The notes below the pieces were generated by a model. The model was not told the DNA's origin. It made no database searches and was given only the letters and a program-made list of their open reading frames with translations. Source: CAYWMD01 sp964458575 (GTDB lineage Bacteria; Verrucomicrobiota; Verrucomicrobiia; Limisphaerales; JADLHS01). From it: DNA of 64,000 bases. How positions within the stretch are numbered: the stretch's first letter is position 1; the number at the start of each line of letters is the position of its first letter. Of the stretch, positions 19,154 through 27,739 are shown piece by piece. The translations under genes were made by a program, and so were the position numbers. The stretch lies in contig CAYWMD010000023.1 in NCBI GenBank assembly GCA_964458575.1, positions 29,487-93,486 on the forward strand, in the 5' to 3' direction.

Positions 19154-21568
19154 ATGACTTCAAAGTTGATGACCAGCTGGGCATGGCTGTGTTCGCTGTC
19201 GGTGCTTGCGGGCGAACTGGAACTGCGTTTGTGGTATCGCCAACCCGCCCAGAATTGGGAAGAGGCGCTGCCGGTGGGCAACGGGCGCATCGGCGCGATG
19301 ATTTACGGCGGCGTGTTGCGCGATCATATCCAGCTCAACGAGGAAACCATCTGGTCGAATGTTCCGAAGACACCGGGGTCGGCGGATCCGGCATTTCGCG
19401 AGCAACGCCGCCGCCTGCAGGACCTGCTGTTCCAGGGTCGCTGTCGCGAGGCCGAAGAGCTGAAACTGAACCTGACCGATGCCGAACGTGACCAACTGCA
19501 CCTGGGCAAGCCCGAGACCATTCCCGGTCTGGCGGGCGGGCGGCAGGTGTATCAACCCCTCGGCGACCTTTACCTGCACTTCGATCATGGCACCCTCCGC
19601 GAGAAGGACTACCGGCGGGAACTCGATCTCGACACCGCGGTCGCCCGGACGACTTACACCGTCGGCGATACACGGTTCACTCGCGAAGTGTTTTGCAGCC
19701 ATCCGGCACAAGCTCTCGTGATCCGACTCACCGCCGACCAGCCGGACGCGTTGAGTTTCGCCGCCAGTCTCGATTACCGGCGCGATGTGAAGGACGACAT
19801 GTATCGCTACCACTCTGAACTCGGGTTGGTCGGCAGCGTCACTACGCCGCCTCGACCGGTTTGGTCGCATCCTGGCAACAACCGATTCACGTGGGTCGGT
19901 CGGGCACATCCCGAGGGCGTGCGGTTCGAGGCACAATTTGAAGTGCGTTGCGAGAGCGGCTCGTTGACTTCCACGACCAATGGTTTCCGCGTCAGAGCCG
20001 CCAACGCGGTCACGATCCTGATGACCGTCGGCACGGATTTTCGCGGGGCAATTCCTGCGCAACGGGCGACGGGTGACCTCGACGCATCAAAGGACGGGCG
20101 TTACGAAACGTTGCGTGCCGAACACATCGCCGACCACCAGAAACTTTTCCGCCGCGTTGCGCTGAATCTCGGTCGCACGCCGGCCGGGGACATGCCCACG
20201 GATCGCCGCGTCCTTGCCCAGATGTGGGGCGCGGAGGATAACCGGGTTGATCAAAAGCAGGATCGGGATCCTTCGCTGGCGGCGCTTTACTTCCAATTCG
20301 GGCGGTATCTCATGATTGCCTCGTCGCGGCCCGGCACGTTGCCACCGGCGTTGCAAGGAATTTGGAACGACAGCCTGCTGCCGCCGTGGTTTGGCAACCA
20401 CACTTCGGACATCAATGTGGAGATGAATTATTGGCCCGCGGAAACCGCCAACCTCGCGGAGTGCCATACGGCCCTGCTCGATCTGGTCGAGGGCTTCACC
20501 GAAGCGGCACGCGCCACCGCGCGCATTTCGTACGGCGCGCGCGGGCTGGTGCTTCACGGGATGAACAATTGGGGGCCAAAAGCGCCGTCCGGCAACTGGC
20601 CGGATTTTTCCGGCTGGCTGGCCCGCCACTTTTGGGAGCATTACCAGTTCAGCGGCGACCGGGAGTTTTTGGTGAAGCGCGCCTACCCGTTCATGCGTGA
20701 TTGCGCCTTGTTTTATCTTGATACCCTTGCGACCGATCCGCACAGCGGTTTGCTCGTCACCGGACCGACCTATTCGCCCGAGAACCGTTTCCTCGCGCCG
20801 GAGGACGGCAAAGCGGCGAGTCTGGCGATGGGCACCACGATGAGCATGGCCATCGGCCGGGACGTTCTGCAAAATTTCGTCAAGGCATCCAACATTCTCG
20901 GCGTGGACGCAGCCCTGCGCGATGAAGTCCGGGCCAGCCTGGCCAAGCTCGCGCCCTATCCGATCAGCAAGAAAGGCCGGTTGCAGGAATGGTTGGAGGA
21001 TTATGCCGAAACGGAACCGGGCCACCGTCATCTCTCCCCGCTGTATCCGCTGTATCCTGGCGACGAGTTCACCCCGGCGCGCACCCCCGAATTAACCGAA
21101 GCCGCCCGGCAACTGCTTTTGTGGCGCATTGAGAACCACAGCGGCTGGACCGGCTGGAGCCGCGCCTGGATCATCAACCTCTTTGCCCGGCTGGGCGACG
21201 GCGAGTCAGCTTACCGGCAGTTGCGACTGCAATTCGAGCGCACCACCTTTCCCAACCTGATGGACATCCATCCCCGGCTCCAGGGCAACAACGTCTGTTT
21301 TCAGATTGACGGCAACTTCGGCACCACCGCTGCCATCGCGGAGATGTTGCTGCAAAGTCACGACGGAATCATTCACCTGCTGCCGGCGCTCCCGAAGCAA
21401 TGGTCCGCCGGCAGCTTCCGCGGCCTCCGTGCGCGCGGGGGCTTCGTTGTGGATGCAACATGGAAAAACGGACGGGTTACCGCTCATCGCATCGCCTCGT
21501 CGCAGCCGCGCGAGGTGACGGTGCGCATCAACGGCGAAACGAAGACAATTCGGTCGGAAAAAATGTGA
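19154..21568 (+). CDS. GH95 alpha-L-fucosidase/galactosidase (first of two)
   Basis: The protein has 804 aa from ATG 19154 with GGAAA at good spacing. It has a short signal peptide, then LRLWYRQPAQNWEEALPVGN, the standard GH95 opening. Expected active-site blocks are present: the Asn block INVEMNYWPAETANL (~420), the general acid in TGPTYSPENRF (~540) and the aspartate in FQIDGNFGTTAAIAEML (~717). GH95 enzymes remove alpha-1,2-linked fucose or L-galactose from glycans such as xyloglucan, rhamnogalacturonan II or fucoidan side chains. The length is normal. It ends 5 bp before a second GH95, which is clearly diverged, so the two probably differ in linkage or branch preference. Confidence 0.92.
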   Translation: MTSKLMTSWAWLCSLSVLAGELELRLWYRQPAQNWEEALPVGNGRIGAMIYGGVLRDHIQLNEETIWSNVPKTPGSADPAFREQRRRLQDLLFQGRCREAEELKLNLTDAERDQLHLGKPETIPGLAGGRQVYQPLGDLYLHFDHGTLREKDYRRELDLDTAVARTTYTVGDTRFTREVFCSHPAQALVIRLTADQPDALSFAASLDYRRDVKDDMYRYHSELGLVGSVTTPPRPVWSHPGNNRFTWVGRAHPEGVRFEAQFEVRCESGSLTSTTNGFRVRAANAVTILMTVGTDFRGAIPAQRATGDLDASKDGRYETLRAEHIADHQKLFRRVALNLGRTPAGDMPTDRRVLAQMWGAEDNRVDQKQDRDPSLAALYFQFGRYLMIASSRPGTLPPALQGIWNDSLLPPWFGNHTSDINVEMNYWPAETANLAECHTALLDLVEGFTEAARATARISYGARGLVLHGMNNWGPKAPSGNWPDFSGWLARHFWEHYQFSGDREFLVKRAYPFMRDCALFYLDTLATDPHSGLLVTGPTYSPENRFLAPEDGKAASLAMGTTMSMAIGRDVLQNFVKASNILGVDAALRDEVRASLAKLAPYPISKKGRLQEWLEDYAETEPGHRHLSPLYPLYPGDEFTPARTPELTEAARQLLLWRIENHSGWTGWSRAWIINLFARLGDGESAYRQLRLQFERTTFPNLMDIHPRLQGNNVCFQIDGNFGTTAAIAEMLLQSHDGIIHLLPALPKQWSAGSFRGLRARGGFVVDATWKNGRVTAHRIASSQPREVTVRINGETKTIRSEKM

Positions 21569-21573
21569 TCCTG

Positions 21574-23940
21574 ATGAAGCCCGTTCTCACCTTTGTCGCC
21601 GCCCTGTTGCTGGCGCCGTCGGCTGCGATTCATGCCGCGGAACAACTGTCCCCGCCCGGCTCCGATCTAAAACTCTGGTACCGCCAGCCCGCAAAACTGT
21701 GGGATGAGGCGTTGCCAGTGGGCAACGGTCGGTTGGGTGCCATGGTTTTCGGCGGGGTGAACGAGGAACGTCTGCCACTCAACGAGAACTCTGTCTGGTC
21801 CGGCCAGCCCGGGGAGTATGATCGGGTGGGGGCCTACAAACATTTGCCCGAGATCCGGCGGCTGCTGTTTGAAGGAAAACACAGTGAAGCCGCAACGCTG
21901 ATCGCGAAGGAGATTCTCGGTGATCGTCCCCTCGGTTGTTACCAGCCGTTGGGCGATTTGCATTTGACCTTTGAAGCGGATGGCGTCGTTTCGAATTACC
22001 AACGCGAGCTTGATCTGGATACCGCCGTGGCGCGCGTGTCTTATCGCATCGGAGACGCGGCCGTTACGCGGGAGATGTTCGCCAGTGCTCCCGCCCGGGT
22101 GCTGATCATACGATTGACGTGCGACCAGCCCGGTCATTTGTCCCTCAGCGCCAGATTGAGCCGCCAGGAAAATGCGGCGAGCGCATCGGTCGGTGCTTCG
22201 GCCATCGAACTCAGCGGCCAGACGGATCGCGGCAAGCCGACCGCCGGAACGAGATTTCTGGCCAGGCTTCAAGCCGTGACCGAAGGCGGCACGGTGACAA
22301 GCCAGGACGGGGTCTTGCGGATTGAGAAGGCCGACGCGGTGACGTTGCTCCTGGCTGCGGCGACGGATTATCGCGAGAAGAATCCCGGTGACCGGTGTTC
22401 CCAGGCGCTTGGCGCCGCATCGGCCCGGTCGTATGCCGAACTCCGCAGCGAGCATGTGCGGGATTATCAGCGCCTATTTCATCGCGTCAGTCTTGAACTG
22501 GGCACGGCCTCGAAGCTGCCGACCGACGAGCGCCTCCGGCGGGTGCAGCGGGGCGAGCCGGATGAATCGCTGACCGCGCTTTATTTTCAGTACGGCCGCT
22601 ATCTGTTGATCAGTTCGTCGCGTCCGGGCGGCCTGCCGGCCAACTTGCAGGGCATCTGGAATGAGAATCTCGCGCCACCGTGGTTCTGCGGCTGGCATTT
22701 TGACGTGAACGCCCAGATGAATTACTGGCCCGCCGAAACCGCCAACCTCGGCGAGTGTCATCAACCGTTGTTCGACTTCATCGACGCGCTGCGCGTGAAC
22801 GGGCGCAAAACCGCGCGGGACGTTTATGGTTGTCCGGGCTTTGTCGTGTCGCACCGCACCACGGCCTCCTTGTTCACTTCACCGGTCAAGGGCCTCACCG
22901 TCTGGCCACCGGCCGCAGGCTGGCTTTGTCAACATCTGTGGCAGCACTACCTTTTCACGCAGGATGTGACCTTTCTGAAGGAAAAGGGTTATCCCGTCAT
23001 GAAGGAGGCGGCTGAATTCTTTCTCGGCTGGCTGGTGCCGGATCCCAAAACAGCCAAACTGGTCAGCGGCCCCTCGATTTCGCCGGAGAACATGTTTTTG
23101 GTCGGCGAAAAGAAGTTTCAATTCGACATGGGGCCGGCCATGGATCAGCAGATCGCGGCGGAGTTGTTCGACAACTGCCTGGCCGCCGCCGCGGTGCTCG
23201 GCGAAAAGGATGACTTTGTCGAGCGGTTGAAAAAGTCGCGCGCCCGGCTCGCCGGTCCGCAGATCGGCAGCGACGGACGGTTGCTGGAGTGGTCCACCGA
23301 GCGTCCCGAAGCCGAACCCGGACACCGGCACTTGTCGCACCTTTATGCAGTTTACCCGGGCGGCAGCATCACGCCGCGAATCACACCCGACCTCGCTCAG
23401 GCCGCGGCCAAATCACTGGCGTTGCGCCTGGCGCATGGCGGGACGCGAGCCGGGGGCAAAGCGGCGGACTCGGGCAACACCGGATGGTCGCTGGCGTGGA
23501 CGGCAAATCTTTGGGCTCGTCTGGGGGATGGTGAAAAAGCCGGGCAAGCCGTCGGCAAGCTGCTTTCGGCCATTACCTTTCCCAACTTGATGGACAAGTG
23601 TCCTTGGGAAACAAGAGGCTTTGTGTTTCAAATTGACGGTAACCTGGGCGCGACCGCGGCCATCGCTGAAATGCTTGTGCAGAGCCACACGGGTGAAATC
23701 GAGTTCCTGCCCGCGCTGCCCGGGGCCTGGCGCTCGGGGAACGTCAAAGGCTTGCGCGCGCGCGGGGCATTCGAGGTTGACCTGGCTTGGGAGTCCGGGC
23801 GGCTCAAACGAGCGGCAGTCCATGCGTTGCGCGGTGGTTCCTGCAAAGTCCGGATCGGTCAGCGCGTGGCGGAATTCGTCACGAAGCCGGGTGAGCTGGT
23901 GATGCTGGATGGCGAATTGAGGCGCGTGGCCGGCAAATGA
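21574..23940 (+). CDS. GH95 alpha-L-fucosidase/galactosidase (second of two)
   Basis: From ATG 21574 the protein has 788 aa, with a signal peptide (LTFVAALLLAPSAAIHAAEQ). The longer in-frame reading from 21400 would overlap the first GH95 by 169 bp and lacks a signal, so I reject it. Active-site blocks are intact: DVNAQMNYWPAETANL (~377), SGPSISPENMF (~503) and FQIDGNLGATAAIAEML (~686). It is secreted and should remove terminal fucose or L-galactose. Residues around NGRKTARDVYGCPGFVVSH resemble characterised GH95 members more than the first copy does. It lies 76 bp before P3. Confidence 0.92.
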   Translation: MKPVLTFVAALLLAPSAAIHAAEQLSPPGSDLKLWYRQPAKLWDEALPVGNGRLGAMVFGGVNEERLPLNENSVWSGQPGEYDRVGAYKHLPEIRRLLFEGKHSEAATLIAKEILGDRPLGCYQPLGDLHLTFEADGVVSNYQRELDLDTAVARVSYRIGDAAVTREMFASAPARVLIIRLTCDQPGHLSLSARLSRQENAASASVGASAIELSGQTDRGKPTAGTRFLARLQAVTEGGTVTSQDGVLRIEKADAVTLLLAAATDYREKNPGDRCSQALGAASARSYAELRSEHVRDYQRLFHRVSLELGTASKLPTDERLRRVQRGEPDESLTALYFQYGRYLLISSSRPGGLPANLQGIWNENLAPPWFCGWHFDVNAQMNYWPAETANLGECHQPLFDFIDALRVNGRKTARDVYGCPGFVVSHRTTASLFTSPVKGLTVWPPAAGWLCQHLWQHYLFTQDVTFLKEKGYPVMKEAAEFFLGWLVPDPKTAKLVSGPSISPENMFLVGEKKFQFDMGPAMDQQIAAELFDNCLAAAAVLGEKDDFVERLKKSRARLAGPQIGSDGRLLEWSTERPEAEPGHRHLSHLYAVYPGGSITPRITPDLAQAAAKSLALRLAHGGTRAGGKAADSGNTGWSLAWTANLWARLGDGEKAGQAVGKLLSAITFPNLMDKCPWETRGFVFQIDGNLGATAAIAEMLVQSHTGEIEFLPALPGAWRSGNVKGLRARGAFEVDLAWESGRLKRAAVHALRGGSCKVRIGQRVAEFVTKPGELVMLDGELRRVAGK

Positions 23941-24016
23941 AAATGGCCGCCGGCTGAAGCAGCAGAAACGAATTGGTTGAACAATCTGTAATGTGACCAT
24001 CGAACATAGTAAAACG

Positions 24017-27000
24017 ATGACAGTGTTGCGAAAGGCGAGATTTTGTCTTGCGGCAACGGTCCTAACTTCGCTGGCCGCTTGGCCACTTGCCGGGGCCAAA
24101 CCAAACGAGCCGGTGGACGTCCCCTCGTCGCAAGGCAACAACGCGTTGTTGAGCAACGACTGTTACCGCATAGCGGTCGAAGCCGATGGCATGCTGACGG
24201 TGCAAGTCACGAACATGCCGGCGAAACGTTTCGCACCGGAGTTTACCGTGTTGTGGAGCGAAACGGATCCGCAGTGCCTGCGGCAGATGACACATCCCAA
24301 TTACCCCGTCGCTCCGCGCAGCGCCGTGCGCTGGCGGGCTGCGGGCGAATCCATCGAGTCGGTCAACGGCTGGCTGGCGTCGCCGGAGATGACGGCGGGC
24401 ATGAGCCTGCGCGGAGTCGTGCGTGCGGACGGGCAGCGCGGGCGGGTTTGGGAATTTCGCAACGCCCAAGGCCACGTGGCGGTGCGAATCACGGGTGAAC
24501 CTGCCCAGGACACCACGCGGCCTTTTGTGGTCGGTCGCCGGGCCGTCCTTCGGCCGGAGCGCTGGCGTGCCGGTGTGGATCGGGTGAATTGGGAGTATCC
24601 GGCGCAGGGTGAGTTTGCTCTCGCATCGGAATTGGTGCTGCCATCCGGCCATGGCGATCCGGAATGGACCTTTACGCTGACTCCAAAACATGCGGCGTTT
24701 TTCTCCGTCGCGTACACCGGAGCGCCGGATGAGTTGCTCGCGGACACCCTGCCGGTGCCGCAAGAGTGCGATGCGCGCGGGCACAAGTTGTTCAACTTCG
24801 TGATGAGCGAAGCCGATTTGCACCTGCCGCGCGTCCACGTCGCCACGGGTTCGGGCAACAGCGCGCTGGTGGCCGATCCGCGCGAGTGCCGCTTTCGTCT
24901 GCCGACGATCAACGATTCCCGCTTTGGTTTCATGCTGCAAAGCGAGGACGACCGGCTGAAGCCGCTGCTCTTTGCGCCGCTGTTGGGCGGGCCCGAATCA
25001 CGGATGACCGCCGGCCAGCCGTGGGCGTTCACGTTTCGCGTCGTGGTTCGCGCCGGCGACTGGAAAGCAACCTATGCTCACATTGCGCGGGACATTCACG
25101 GTCTCCGGGATCAGCGGGACAGCTCCGGTCCGGGTTCGCTGAACGGGGCGCTCGAACGCGTGATGGACTTTCTGGCTGATCGCAAGGGCCGGAACTACGC
25201 GATGTGGGACGAACAACAGAAATACTACGATTACTTCACCGACCGGACGGGCGTCTTCAAACCGTTTTCACCGCTATACGGACTGGGCGCGGCCATTGTG
25301 ACGGATGATGAGGATTTCTACCGCCGGCGGGCGCGGCCACAAGTCGAGTTCGCGTTGTCCCGTCGCACCAGCGTTTTTGCTCCCTACGAGACCGCCGATA
25401 ATAAGCAGGCGAACAGTGCCCGGCGCGAGGTCGGCGCACCGTATCTGAGCTACGCGCAACTCGTCAGCCTTGACCGGCTCTTCCAAGGGCGCACGCCCGG
25501 CTTGCGCGCAATGGCCGAAGCCAAAGGTCCGGCAAAGGGAAAACTCTCCGACATGCTCGCCAAGTGGCGGCTCACGCACGAGGCTGATTCCCTCGCCGAA
25601 GCGCGCGCGTTGGCCGCAAGGATGGCCTCGAAAGACGCGAGTTTCGGCGAGGAGGATTTTTTTGATCTGCTGGAACTGGCCGACGCCACTCACGAGCCGG
25701 AAGACATCCCCAGAGCGCTTGAAGCCGCCTATCATGTCGCGGCCAGGCTGAATCTTTATCCGGTGCCGCCCGATACGACGGTTACGGTGGATCGCGGCGG
25801 ATTGGCCCCGGTGCATCTACACTCGTTCGGCCGGCATCACAACATCTGGGGATTTCCGCGTCCCCAACCGCTGCCCGTTCCGGAGCAAACCGTGCCTACC
25901 TGGCGAATTGCGCGATTGGGGGTGCCGGGGCCCGCGTATCCGATGGAGTATTGGATGAACACGCACGGTGCGCTCATGCGAACGGCGGCGCTCGGACGCG
26001 ACGAATTTTTGCGCAACGTCGCGCGTTGGGGAATGGTCGGCCGATTTGGCAATTATCCCGGCGACAACCGGTCGCAGGATTCGTTGGTCGCCGAGTTGCC
26101 GGATGCGGTCGAACACCGGCCATGGGATTGGAATTTTGCCACGGTGAATCCGGGACATGCGTGGGACTTTGCCGGCGCGGTGCTGGATTTCATCGTGAGT
26201 GACGCCTTCGAGCGCTCCCGCGGCGCGATTGATTTCCCTGCGGTGAGCGCAGCCGGCAGTGGTTTTCGGGTGCGGATTTACGGAAGCGAGCCGGGAAGGT
26301 TTTACGACGACCAGAACGTCCGGCTCTGGCTGCCGCGCGGGCTGGTTCGGGCGGACACCCGGCAGTTGGATTGGCTAGCCGGGTACGGCCATGGCAATCT
26401 TTACCTTGCCCTTTGGAATCAGTCTTTCCAGCCAGTGACGGCGACGGTTGAACTCAATGATCGCCTCGCGCAGTTTGACGTGGGCCAAGCTGCACGTGCA
26501 TGGCGGGATAATCAGCCGGCGGCTCCGCTCCGCCTGAACGGAAATCGCCTCGCCGTGACGGTTGCGCCGAAAGGCATCGTCGCTTTGGCGGCGCCCGCTG
26601 CCGTCCAGCTTGGGCTTCAATCGAAATGGTACGACGCGGCAACTCCCCCGCTTGGTCCATCGAGTTTCACGAATGTTGCGGCGCCGTTTGGCCAGGTGCA
26701 TGCGATGTTGTTGCGCCCAGGGCGCGGCTTGGTCAGCGCCTTCGTTTACGCGGAGGCGCTGCCGGAAAACGTCATCGCCGCCCGGTTGTGGTGGCGTCAG
26801 GGCGGTGGCGACTGGCAGGAAGCGAAAGATGAGATTTACCCGTACGAGTTCTCACCGGAACTGACCGAGGAGGGTGGAGATTTTGCCTGCGTGCTGGAGA
26901 TTCAGGATGCCCGCCAACAAGTCATCCGTTCACCGGCGATCATTCTCGGAATGGGTAGCTCGACTCCCCAAGCCATTCCGGCGCCTCCGTCACCGGTTCA

Positions 27001-27520
27001 AACTCCAGCCCAAGCCCGCGATTCCTCCGCTGCGGGTGGAAACTCGGCGGCCGAGTTGAGTGAAAACTTCATCGCGTATCTGAAAAAAGCTGCGAACGGG
27101 AGCCGTTTTGGTTTGCGCCCGGATGGACGGTTCTATCCGTATTCGACTCCTGTGGGCCGACGCATTGCCTGGCGGCAACGGGTTTGGAACCAGGCACTCT
27201 TTGCGGAGGGATGCACGCCCGAAGCGGCTGATGTGCATCTGCGCGAGGCATTGCAGCATTCAGTTTCGGAGGTGCAGGCAAGGTTGCAGCGCGAACAACC
27301 GCCAGTTGATTTTGCCCGGTTGGACCGACGACAGCAGGAGACGCTCGTGGATCTGGCGCACACCGAAGGCGTCAAGGGACTTACGTCCGAACTCGTCGCG
27401 GCGGTATTGGCTCGCGACTGGGAACGGCTTGCGAACGACCACCTTTACATTCGCTATGCCGGTCACGCTCCCGACCATCCGCGCAACAAAGCCTTTGCCC
27501 AACGTTGGGGGATTCCCTGA
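24017..27520 (+). CDS. P3: unrecognised-family protein fused to a lysozyme-like domain
   Basis: The protein has 1167 aa from ATG 24017; a GTG at 23993 is possible. It has a signal peptide (FCLAATVLTSLAAWPLAGA). The P-family body matches P2: LLSNDCYRIAVEADG, MWDEQQKYYDYFTDRTG, AIVTDDEDFYRRRARPQVEF, IYGSEPGRFYDDQNVRLWLP (~753). After a Pro/Ala-rich linker (~985-1010), residues ~1012-1167 repeat the lysozyme-like domain (ENFIAYLKKAANGSRFGLRP, later DRRQQETLVDLAHTEGVKGL and NKAFAQRWGIP). The glutamate expected in lysozymes is absent here. This is a natural fusion of two genes that sit side by side at 15474-19111. It is the last gene of operon B. Confidence 0.78.
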   Translation: MTVLRKARFCLAATVLTSLAAWPLAGAKPNEPVDVPSSQGNNALLSNDCYRIAVEADGMLTVQVTNMPAKRFAPEFTVLWSETDPQCLRQMTHPNYPVAPRSAVRWRAAGESIESVNGWLASPEMTAGMSLRGVVRADGQRGRVWEFRNAQGHVAVRITGEPAQDTTRPFVVGRRAVLRPERWRAGVDRVNWEYPAQGEFALASELVLPSGHGDPEWTFTLTPKHAAFFSVAYTGAPDELLADTLPVPQECDARGHKLFNFVMSEADLHLPRVHVATGSGNSALVADPRECRFRLPTINDSRFGFMLQSEDDRLKPLLFAPLLGGPESRMTAGQPWAFTFRVVVRAGDWKATYAHIARDIHGLRDQRDSSGPGSLNGALERVMDFLADRKGRNYAMWDEQQKYYDYFTDRTGVFKPFSPLYGLGAAIVTDDEDFYRRRARPQVEFALSRRTSVFAPYETADNKQANSARREVGAPYLSYAQLVSLDRLFQGRTPGLRAMAEAKGPAKGKLSDMLAKWRLTHEADSLAEARALAARMASKDASFGEEDFFDLLELADATHEPEDIPRALEAAYHVAARLNLYPVPPDTTVTVDRGGLAPVHLHSFGRHHNIWGFPRPQPLPVPEQTVPTWRIARLGVPGPAYPMEYWMNTHGALMRTAALGRDEFLRNVARWGMVGRFGNYPGDNRSQDSLVAELPDAVEHRPWDWNFATVNPGHAWDFAGAVLDFIVSDAFERSRGAIDFPAVSAAGSGFRVRIYGSEPGRFYDDQNVRLWLPRGLVRADTRQLDWLAGYGHGNLYLALWNQSFQPVTATVELNDRLAQFDVGQAARAWRDNQPAAPLRLNGNRLAVTVAPKGIVALAAPAAVQLGLQSKWYDAATPPLGPSSFTNVAAPFGQVHAMLLRPGRGLVSAFVYAEALPENVIAARLWWRQGGGDWQEAKDEIYPYEFSPELTEEGGDFACVLEIQDARQQVIRSPAIILGMGSSTPQAIPAPPSPVQTPAQARDSSAAGGNSAAELSENFIAYLKKAANGSRFGLRPDGRFYPYSTPVGRRIAWRQRVWNQALFAEGCTPEAADVHLREALQHSVSEVQARLQREQPPVDFARLDRRQQETLVDLAHTEGVKGLTSELVAAVLARDWERLANDHLYIRYAGHAPDHPRNKAFAQRWGIP

Positions 27521-27563
27521 TGCCTGGCGCTTGGTTGATCGGGGCCAGGACGCCGCGCACTGA

Positions 27564-27596
27564 CGCGAATTCTAAGAAGAAAGTCGCAATTTTGCT
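27564..27596. promoter_or_regulatory. Operator box C, upstream of operon C
   Basis: Half-sites CGCGAATT (27564-27571) and CGCAATTT (27585-27592) are 21 bp apart, with CTAAGAAGAAAGT between. It is the best match to boxes A and B, and is located in the 219-bp gap between P3 and the Calx-beta protein gene. The start codon is 144 bp downstream, so the leader is longer than for boxes A and B. Confidence 0.6.
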
Positions 27597-27739
27597 CAAG
27601 GCTCCGGTTCAGGCTTGTGTTAAGGTGTGAATGTGAACCGGAATACCAGACCGAAATCTTTGCGCAAATTCGTGAGACCGGCTCACATTCTCCAACCGGG
27701 AAGTTTCGAACTTATCAACCCAGCAACGCACGCCAACCC

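Noticed and set aside
21400..21573. N-terminal extension of the second GH95
   Set aside because: It would overlap the first GH95 by 169 bp, and the signal peptide begins at 21574.
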